A DNA stretch of 64,000 bases from Stenotrophomonas terrae (GTDB lineage: Bacteria; Pseudomonadota; Gammaproteobacteria; Xanthomonadales; Xanthomonadaceae). The first letter of the stretch is position 1; each line of letters starts with the position of its first letter. Positions 58,395-64,000 of the stretch are shown piece after piece. The stretch spans positions 62,001 to 126,000 of the forward strand of contig NZ_LDJJ01000010.1 in the NCBI RefSeq assembly GCF_001431465.1, written 5' to 3'. The notes beneath the pieces were generated by a model that was not told the origin of the DNA, searched no databases, and saw nothing but the letters and a program-made list of their open reading frames with translations. The position numbers and the translations under genes were made by a program.

Positions 58395-59038
58395 TCCGCA
58401 CTCCCGTCGAGCGACCACCCGTGGATCTGGGCAGGTAACGCATGAGAAGGAGCGATGTGCGCAACCAACGAAAGGGCTGCGCCGAGCGCGAAGCAGGCTG
58501 GGCCTGTGACCTGATGCTAGCACGTCGCAGGACTGGGCAGCTGTCCGCCAACATGTTGCAGAACTGAATTCAGCACGCATGCTTGGCAAAGGGCCATTCA
58601 TTGTTTCCGGCGATCGCCAGCTACAGCATGGTGGATGTGGGCGATTCGGGGAGATGAGGGGGCGGCTATCTCAAGCGGGATGAAGCACGTTGAGAGATCT
58701 GCCTACGTCGGGCTTTTCAGTGCACGAACAGGCTTTGGATCAGCGAATCCAACCTCATAGCGGCTAGGGACTCCGCTCGCACTGAAAACGCTTCAAAAAA
58801 GCCAAGAAGTGCGGTTGGTTTTCGTACTTTAATCAGGCTCAATGCCGATAGTTGTCTCTCAGAAACTCGAGCTGCTCCGTAGCTGCCAGCATGCTTCTGA
58901 TTCTGGACGAAGGCAGGGCAGCGCATTGTGGGCTGTGCCCATTCACCGACAAGCGAGCGTTACTGATCTGGCGAGCGTGGTTGCGCTGATATCCGTGATT
59001 GATGGATGCACGGGCCGGCTTGCACGCTCGCCCTGGGC
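58395..59038. other. Mostly non-coding stretch between the gene remnant and the CBS gene
   Basis: 644 bp. A 69-codon minus-strand frame (58717-58926) contains KVRKPTALLGFFEAFSVRAE but has no ribosome-binding site or known relative and is not called. Nothing else stands out. Confidence 0.45.
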
Positions 59039-59470
59039 TCAGTGCGCGGCGGTGTAGATGTCCTGCAGCACGGCTTTCTCCAGCTCAAGTTCGCTGAGCA
59101 GGTTCTTGACGATATCGCCCAGGCTGATGATGCCAACCAGCGAGGAGGTCTCGGTGACCATCAGGTGGCGGTGGTGCGAGTACGTCATCAATGCCATGGC
59201 CTGCTTGAGGCTTGCTTCGGGCGAGATTACTTCCAGACCGGTTGAGGGCAGGCTGGAGATGACCCGGCGTACCGCTTGCGGGCCGTCGTCGGCCACGCTG
59301 CGCACGATGTCCTTTTCGGACAGGATGCTGACCGGTGCGTCGTCCTTCATCACCACCAGTGCGGCGATCCTGTTCGCACTCATTTTGTGCGCGGCTGCGC
59401 CGATGGTGTCTTCACTGTCGATGGTGACTACGGTTTGCTTCTTGGACTGCAGGAGTTCGCGGACGTTCAT
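59039..59470 (-). CDS. CBS-domain pair protein
   Basis: 143 aa; AGGAAAC precedes the ATG. Two CBS motifs fill the protein (VVTIDSEDTIGAAAHKMSAN...VSILSEKDIVRSV and EVISPEASLKQAMALMTYSH...LVGIISLGDIVKNL). Stand-alone CBS pairs bind adenosine nucleotides or SAM and act as energy sensors; the partner is unknown. A decayed relative lies 2.1 kb to the left. Confidence 0.93.
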   Translation of the reverse strand: MNVRELLQSKKQTVVTIDSEDTIGAAAHKMSANRIAALVVMKDDAPVSILSEKDIVRSVADDGPQAVRRVISSLPSTGLEVISPEASLKQAMALMTYSHHRHLMVTETSSLVGIISLGDIVKNLLSELELEKAVLQDIYTAAH

Positions 59471-60294
59471 TGATGTTTCCTGGTGCAGGTTGCTCAATCG
59501 GAAAAGTTCGCTTGGCCGCCAGCAAGGCTGGCTGCCGTGTTGCCGTGATGTCCTCGGCAGCTCGATTCTACGAGCCCGATGGCCGCTTGGAATTTGCGTG
59601 CTTGGGATGGTTCGTCATGCATTTGTAGGTGATTCGCAGCATCTCAGTTCCAGCAAAACCGGTGCTGAACAACGCATCGTTACCACCGGCATCTTGTGCT
59701 TGGGGCTACGCTGTGCGCACTCGCGCGACGCGGCCAAGGCGGGAGTTGATCAGCTGCCTGGGAGGCTGCGTGTTTCCCAGCCGATTGCGGATGCATCGCC
59801 CGGGTATTTGCTGCTTGCCGGAGGGCGGGAAGCCACATGCACGACATCGCCGCACGCATATGCTGATTGCATCTCGCTGATCGAAAGGTCAGTGGATAGC
59901 ACCTGATGCAATGCATCGTGTTTGTTCGGACTGGAAGTTGGAGATGGGCGCTCGCGTTGGTACCGGTACGCGCTCGCTGGTCATCGTTATCGTTGCCCAT
60001 AGCGCATGGCGGTGTTTGATCTGGCGATGGGGATCGCATGGACGAGTACTGAACCCGGTGGGCGGGCTGACGGCCAGCACCGGTGGCGGCAAACGACCTC
60101 GGTGGTTCGCGCCTGATCGGCATGCAGACCAGGCCAAGCATCCACGGTCTGCGCGCTTGGCGATGCGCGGCGGAATCAGTTGGTGTCAACGGCCGCGACG
60201 TTGCCCCTGCACGCTGATGCGCCAGCGGATTTGACCCGCCCGCCCGGCAGGTGCAAGCTCGGGTACAGTGCTGCCCAACCCAGGAGTCCAGACC
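59471..60294. other. Gene-free stretch at the right end of the accessory region
   Basis: 824 bp with no supported gene. Long open frames on both strands here are low-complexity Arg/Ala/Pro readings without ribosome-binding sites. The last 50 bp contain the AGGAG ribosome-binding site (60282-60286) of the next gene. Confidence 0.5.
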
Positions 60295-60621
60295 ATGACT
60301 GCTGTCAGTTCGATGCATAGCTCGGGCGACAAACTGCCGCCCTCTCGCCTGTGGCGGGTGTTCTGGCTGCAGGGGGTGATTCCCAGCAACCTGTTGTGGG
60401 CCGCGGCGCTCTGGGCGCTGGACCAGGGCAGGACGCCGCTGTTGCTGGGTCTGTTTGCGGTGCTGCTGCTCTACACCGGCTGGATCATTCCTGCGGTGTG
60501 GCGGGCCGCCCCCAGTGCGCACAACCCCAATTACGGTATGGCCGCGCGTGGCCTGACCGTGGCATGGGGCGTGAACACCGTGTTGGTGGTGTTCTTCCTG
60601 CTGTTGCAGTTGGCGACCTAG
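60295..60621 (+). CDS. Small inner-membrane protein, hypothetical
   Basis: 108 aa; AGGAG lies eight bases before the ATG. Three hydrophobic helices (NLLWAAALWALDQG, LLLGLFAVLLLYTGWIIPAV, GLTVAWGVNTVLVVFFLLLQ) make it a small integral membrane protein. No family is recognised. Its last four bases overlap the end of the convergent gene. Confidence 0.8.
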   Translation: MTAVSSMHSSGDKLPPSRLWRVFWLQGVIPSNLLWAAALWALDQGRTPLLLGLFAVLLLYTGWIIPAVWRAAPSAHNPNYGMAARGLTVAWGVNTVLVVFFLLLQLAT

Positions 60622-61022
60622 TAGAACTGTACCGGCGTGCCGTCGCGGTCAAACGCGGCGAAGCGGCTGATCTGGCCATCGTTGACCGCATTGACCATCA
60701 GCCGCAGTGGTTGCGCGGCTTCATCGCTGGAAGGGGCAATGCCTGCGCGCCCGTCCAGCGCGGCGACGAACACCAGGTCCCAGGCCTGGCCGGTAGCGGC
60801 TGATTCGGCGGCCAGCGCGGCGAACGAGGTGATGTCCTGCGGGGCCTTGTCCACGCACAGCACCGCAGTGAGGGTGCCGCCTTCGCCATTGTCGTGGCGG
60901 GCGTGCTGGTCGGCGGTCGGTGACTCGGGCAGCTCGGCCTTCACGAACACGAACAACAGGCGTTGTGGCTCGGTTTGTTGCGCGGATGCGCTGAGCAGGT
61001 CGTTGAAATCACTGAGCATCAT
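60618..61022 (-). CDS. Conserved hypothetical cytoplasmic protein
   Basis: 134 aa with start MMLSDFNDLLSASAQQTEPQ (one of two adjacent ATGs). Patterns such as RLLFVFVKAELPESPTADQH, LTAVLCVDKAPQDITSFAAL and WDLVFVAALDGRAG suggest a compact alpha/beta protein conserved in Xanthomonadaceae. I recall similar proteins carrying a ribonucleotide-reductase label in databases, but no reductase motif is present. Function unknown. Confidence 0.75.
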   Translation of the reverse strand: MMLSDFNDLLSASAQQTEPQRLLFVFVKAELPESPTADQHARHDNGEGGTLTAVLCVDKAPQDITSFAALAAESAATGQAWDLVFVAALDGRAGIAPSSDEAAQPLRLMVNAVNDGQISRFAAFDRDGTPVQFY

Positions 61023-61096
61023 GATCGGCGTCACATGGCGGTATCCGTGGAAAGGCCATGCTGCCACAGGCATCGGGGGCATGGCTGGAGTCTGGA

Positions 61097-61110
61097 TTGA
61101 TTTAAGTCAT
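61097..61110. promoter_or_regulatory. Candidate FNR/ANR box upstream of moaA
   Basis: TTGAT-TTAA-GTCAT matches the FNR/ANR consensus TTGAT-N4-ATCAA at eight of ten positions. It lies 107 bp before the moaA ATG. Anaerobic induction would fit use of the cofactor by nitrate reductase. It is based on sequence match alone. Confidence 0.4.
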
Positions 61111-61217
61111 CCCATCGACGCAATGCGCCACGTAGGCTGACAGCCATTCAATACAGGCGAGGGCACCCCGGCATGCCGGGCGAGCGTGGAAACGTGGAGT
61201 CAGGAGGTGAAACAGCC

Positions 61218-62198
61218 ATGAGCCAACTCACCGACGGCTTCGGGCGCAGCTTTCCATACCTGCGTCTGTCGCTGACCGAAGCCTGCAACTTCCGTTGCAG
61301 CTATTGCCTGCCCGACGGTTACCAGGCCGATGGCCGCCCCCAATTCCTGGCGGTGGACGAGATAGCGCGGCTGGTACGCGCCTTTGCCGCGCTTGGTATG
61401 CACAAGATCCGCCTGACCGGTGGCGAGCCCAGCCTGCGCAAGGACCTGCAGCAGATCATCGCCACCGTTGCGCAGGTGCCGGGCATCCGCAAGGTGGCCA
61501 TCACCACCAATGGTTGCCTGCTGCCGAGGCATCTGCCGGGCTGGCACCGGGCCGGGCTCACCGCGCTCAACGTCAGCATGGACAGCCTGCAGCGCGAGCG
61601 CTTCCATGCCATCACCGGGCACGACCGCCTGCCAGAGCTCATGGAAGGCCTCAATCTGGCGCAGGCCTTGGGGCTGCAGTCGATCAAGCTCAACGCGGTG
61701 CTGTTGCGTGGGCTCAATGACGACGAGTTGCCGGCGTGGATGGAGTTCCTGCGCGAGCGCCCGCTGGGCGTGCGCTTCATCGAACTGATGCGCACCGGTG
61801 ACAACCGCGAATACTTCGAGCGTCACCATCTGCGCGCCGATGTGGTAATCGAACAACTGCTGGCCGCTGGCTGGAGCGAGCAGGTGCGTGCCGGTGATGC
61901 CGGCCCTGCGCGTGAGTTCGGCCACCCCGACTACCGCGGCCGCATCGGCATCATCGCGCCGTATGCCCGTGATTTCTGTAAAGGCTGCAATCGCCTGCGG
62001 GTAACCGCGCGGGGTGATCTGCGGCTGTGCCTGTTCGGCGATTTTGGCGTGGCGCTGCGGCCCCTGCTGCAGTCCGATGGTGACCAGGATGCGCTGCTGG
62101 CACGCATCACCACCCAGCTCGGGCTCAAGGCAGCCGGGCATGGACTGCATTTCGGCCAGACCGGGCTTACCCCGCACCTGGCCTCGATTGGAGGATGA
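61218..62198 (+). CDS. moaA: GTP 3',8-cyclase MoaA
   Basis: 326 aa; AGGAGGTGA lies seven bases before the ATG. Radical-SAM cluster CNFRCSYC near residue 22, SAM-binding KIRLTGGEPSLRKDL, and the C-terminal second 4Fe-4S cluster CKGCNRLRVTARGDLRLC identify MoaA, and the protein ends in GG as in functional MoaA. It converts GTP to 3',8-cyclo-GTP in the first step of molybdenum-cofactor synthesis. It overlaps or abuts the moaC fusion gene (four-base ATGA at 62195). Confidence 0.97.
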   Translation: MSQLTDGFGRSFPYLRLSLTEACNFRCSYCLPDGYQADGRPQFLAVDEIARLVRAFAALGMHKIRLTGGEPSLRKDLQQIIATVAQVPGIRKVAITTNGCLLPRHLPGWHRAGLTALNVSMDSLQRERFHAITGHDRLPELMEGLNLAQALGLQSIKLNAVLLRGLNDDELPAWMEFLRERPLGVRFIELMRTGDNREYFERHHLRADVVIEQLLAAGWSEQVRAGDAGPAREFGHPDYRGRIGIIAPYARDFCKGCNRLRVTARGDLRLCLFGDFGVALRPLLQSDGDQDALLARITTQLGLKAAGHGLHFGQTGLTPHLASIGG

Positions 62199-62206
62199 GA
62201 CAAGCA

Positions 62207-63205
62207 ATGAGTGGGCAGATAAGTGCGGCATTCCATATGGCCGATGTGCGTGACAAGCGTATTACCCGTCGTCGCGCGGTGGCGGTAGGCGAGCTGATCG
62301 CCGGGCCGCTTGCCTACCCGTTGATCGTGGAGCGGCGCCTGCCCAAGGGCGATGCGCTGGTGATGGCGGAAATCGCCGGCCTGCAGGGCGCCAAAATGGC
62401 CTCGGCTTTGATGCCGATGTGCCACCCGCTGCCGCTGGAACTGGTGCGCGTGTACTGCGCGCCGGTGCCGGAGCGGCAAGCGATACGGGTCTGGTGTGAA
62501 TGCGCCAGCGAGGCCCGCACCGGGGTGGAAATGGAAGCCCTGGCCGGCGTCAATGCAGCCCTGCTTACCCTGTATGACCTGAGCAAGCCGGTCGAGCCGG
62601 CGCTGGAGATCAGCGGAATCCGTCTTTTGTTCAAGGAAGGCGGCAAGAGCGGGGTCTGGACGCACCCGCAGGGCATGGATGCAGGTGAACTCGAACGTTT
62701 CCGCCCGCGGCCACCCAAGACCTTGGGCGCGGCGCGCTGTGCGGTGATCACCCTCAGTGACCGCGCCAGCCGTGGCGACTATGTCGACGAATCCGGGCTG
62801 GTACTGGTCAAGGGCCTGCAGGCCCTGGGCGGTGAGGTGGTCAGCAATGAAATATTGGCTGATGGAATCGAACCGCTGGTTGCGCAGCTGCGCACTTTGG
62901 CGGCGGACGGTGTACGCCTATGCCTGTGCACCGGCGGTACCGGTCTGGGCCCGCGTGATCTCACCCCGGAAGCACTGCAGGCCCTGGGCGGGCGTGCGGT
63001 GCCGGGCTTGGCGCAGATGCTGCGTGGGCTCAGCGCACAGCACACCCCGCTGGCCTGGCTGAGCCGCGCCGAGGTGGTGCAGCTGGATGGATTGCTGGTG
63101 ATCGCCTTGCCGGGCAGCCCACGTGCGGCGGCGCAGTGCATGAACATCCTCACGCCGGTGCTGGGTCACGCGCTGGCCATGATGGATGGGGGCACGCACG
63201 CATGA
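62207..63205 (+). CDS. Bifunctional MoaC-MogA/MoaB molybdenum-cofactor protein
   Basis: 332 aa. Residues 1-150 are MoaC (FHMADVRDKRITRRRAVAVG, ALMPMCHPLPLE, ARTGVEMEALAGVNAALLTL, YDLSK), cyclic pyranopterin monophosphate synthase. From about 165 a MoaB/MogA domain follows (CAVITLSDRASRGDYVDESG, LCTGGTGLGPRDLTPEALQA, LLVIALPGSPRAAAQCMNIL), molybdopterin adenylyltransferase-type. The fusion joins steps two and the late adenylylation on one chain. ATG 62207 was used; ATG 62195 is in frame but touches the GGAGG site. Confidence 0.93.
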   Translation: MSGQISAAFHMADVRDKRITRRRAVAVGELIAGPLAYPLIVERRLPKGDALVMAEIAGLQGAKMASALMPMCHPLPLELVRVYCAPVPERQAIRVWCECASEARTGVEMEALAGVNAALLTLYDLSKPVEPALEISGIRLLFKEGGKSGVWTHPQGMDAGELERFRPRPPKTLGAARCAVITLSDRASRGDYVDESGLVLVKGLQALGGEVVSNEILADGIEPLVAQLRTLAADGVRLCLCTGGTGLGPRDLTPEALQALGGRAVPGLAQMLRGLSAQHTPLAWLSRAEVVQLDGLLVIALPGSPRAAAQCMNILTPVLGHALAMMDGGTHA

Positions 63206-64000
63206 TCAGTTATGCCCAGGCCCTGCAGCAGTTGCTTGCCGCGGCCCCCTCGTCCCGTGCCGAGCAGGTGGCGATTGGCGCTGCGGCCGATCGCGTGCTC
63301 GCGGCGCCGGTGCTCAGCACGCAGGATCTGCCGCCCTTCGACAATGCAGCGATGGACGGCTTTGCACTGCGCGCAGGTGGCCAGCCGCTGGCGGCAGGCA
63401 GCATTCTGCAGGTACAGGGCTGGCAGGCCGCAGGTGATGGCGCTGCCGACGGTGATGCCGCACAGGCCTGGGAAATCATGACCGGTGCGCGCATGCCCTC
63501 GGGCCTGGACAGCGTGGTGCCGGTTGAACAGATCGAGGTGCTGGATGCCGTCGACGGCCGTCCCACCCGCATACGCCTGCAGGCAGCGGTAAAGCCGGGC
63601 CAGCACGTGCGGCTGCGCGGGCAGGACGTGGCGCAGGGCGAAACCGTGCTTGCCGCAGGTGCGACGTTGGACATCAATGCGATGACCTTGCTGCATGCGC
63701 TCGGCGTTGCCGCGGTGCAGGTACAACAGCAGCCGCAGGTGGCGGTGATAAGTACCGGCAAGGAACTGATCAGCGACGCGGGTGCGGTGTTGCAGTCCGG
63801 ACAGATCCGCGACAGCAATCGTCCGTTTCTGCTCAGCCGGCTGCGTGCAGCCGGTGCCGAGGTAGTGTGGAACGGCGTGGTCAGCGATGACGTGGCAGCC
63901 TTTGATGCAGCGCTGGACGCGGCATTGGCAGCCGGCGCGCGGATGGTGTTGAGCACCGGTGCGGTATCGCAGGGGCGCTACGATTTCATTCCCGATGCCT
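63202..64000 (+). CDS. moeA: Molybdopterin molybdenumtransferase MoeA, N-terminal part (cut by window edge)
   Basis: About 266 residues are visible from the ATG at 63202, which overlaps the previous stop (ATGA). MISYAQALQQLLAAAP is followed by QDLPPFDNAAMDGFALR, the EIMTGARMPSGLDSVVPVEQ block, VKPGQHVRLRGQDVAQGE and VAVISTGKEL with GQIRDSNRPFL. The expected STGGVS is partly changed to STGAVSQGRYDF. MoeA inserts molybdate into adenylated molybdopterin. No stop occurs before the window edge. Confidence 0.95.
   Translation, partial: MISYAQALQQLLAAAPSSRAEQVAIGAAADRVLAAPVLSTQDLPPFDNAAMDGFALRAGGQPLAAGSILQVQGWQAAGDGAADGDAAQAWEIMTGARMPSGLDSVVPVEQIEVLDAVDGRPTRIRLQAAVKPGQHVRLRGQDVAQGETVLAAGATLDINAMTLLHALGVAAVQVQQQPQVAVISTGKELISDAGAVLQSGQIRDSNRPFLLSRLRAAGAEVVWNGVVSDDVAAFDAALDAALAAGARMVLSTGAVSQGRYDFIPDA

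Noticed and set aside
58717..58926. 69-codon minus-strand frame
   Set aside because: It has no ribosome-binding site, no family pattern and lies in decayed DNA.
59680..60522. 280-codon minus-strand open frame
   Set aside because: It has Arg/Ala/Pro-rich shadow composition, no ribosome-binding site, and overlaps a better supported plus-strand gene.
60618..61022. Ribonucleotide reductase subunit
   Set aside because: Some databases may use this label, but no reductase motif or comparable length is present.
61140..61217. Moco riboswitch before moaA
   Set aside because: A CCCCGGCATGCCGGG hairpin is present, but I could not match the Moco RNA motif. It is too short for the aptamer.

Overview
The window looks like chromosome from a Stenotrophomonas-type member of the Xanthomonadaceae. 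The main clues are many copies of the short palindrome GCCGAGCCATGCTCGGC (the SMAG/GAG repeat family described in S. maltophilia), high-G+C core genes of Xanthomonas/Stenotrophomonas type, and a leucine-catabolic liu cluster. Both ends cut through genes: a LysR regulator at the left edge and moeA at the right.

Layout. 1-4.5 kb: two LysR regulators and the glyoxylate shunt (aceB, aceA). 4.6-10.4 kb: a cNMP-binding/GGDEF protein, then a probable RiPP (ribosomally made, modified peptide) locus with a cyclase-like TPR membrane protein, two paralogous leader-bearing peptides in opposite orientations and a SagB-type dehydrogenase. 10.4-16.4 kb: liuD, liuB, liuA and a divergent TetR regulator. 16.5-24.7 kb: cytochrome c5, secreted nuclease, DMT permease, hydrolase, zapE, a secreted vWA protein and DUF2884. 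24.9-28.9 kb: a cobalamin riboswitch ahead of class Ia ribonucleotide reductase nrdAB. 29.3-35.4 kb: thioesterase, sirtuin, ene-reductase, LysR/DUF2798, purU, pncA and an SMR pump. 35.6-41.4 kb: a tight operon of a TPR/beta-barrel outer-membrane protein, a secreted FecR/TbpB-like protein with a (D/N)PV repeat, and a CHASE2 nucleotide cyclase. 41.5-51.6 kb: patatin, dusA, phoPQ-like genes, mtfA, birA, coaX, a SPOR protein and tRNA-Thr.

51.6-60 kb is accessory DNA with visibly lower G+C (judged by eye), starting right after tRNA-Thr(TGT). It carries a GNAT enzyme, an orphan YjhX-family protein, and a minus-strand cluster that I read as a split borosin pathway: precursor peptide, separate tetrapyrrole-methylase-fold peptide N-methyltransferase, ABC ATPase and ABC permease, with a divergent Cro/CI-type regulator. 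Decayed genes follow (a partial copy of the nearby CBS gene, a methyltransferase stub). From 60.3 kb the core resumes with molybdenum-cofactor genes moaA, a moaC-mogA fusion and moeA.

The most interesting content is two unrelated putative RiPP loci (5.7-10.4 kb and 53.3-56.8 kb), a possible type XI (Slam-like) secretion pair with a nucleotide cyclase, and a B12 riboswitch controlling a B12-independent enzyme. All assignments come from reading the sequence. No database search was run.
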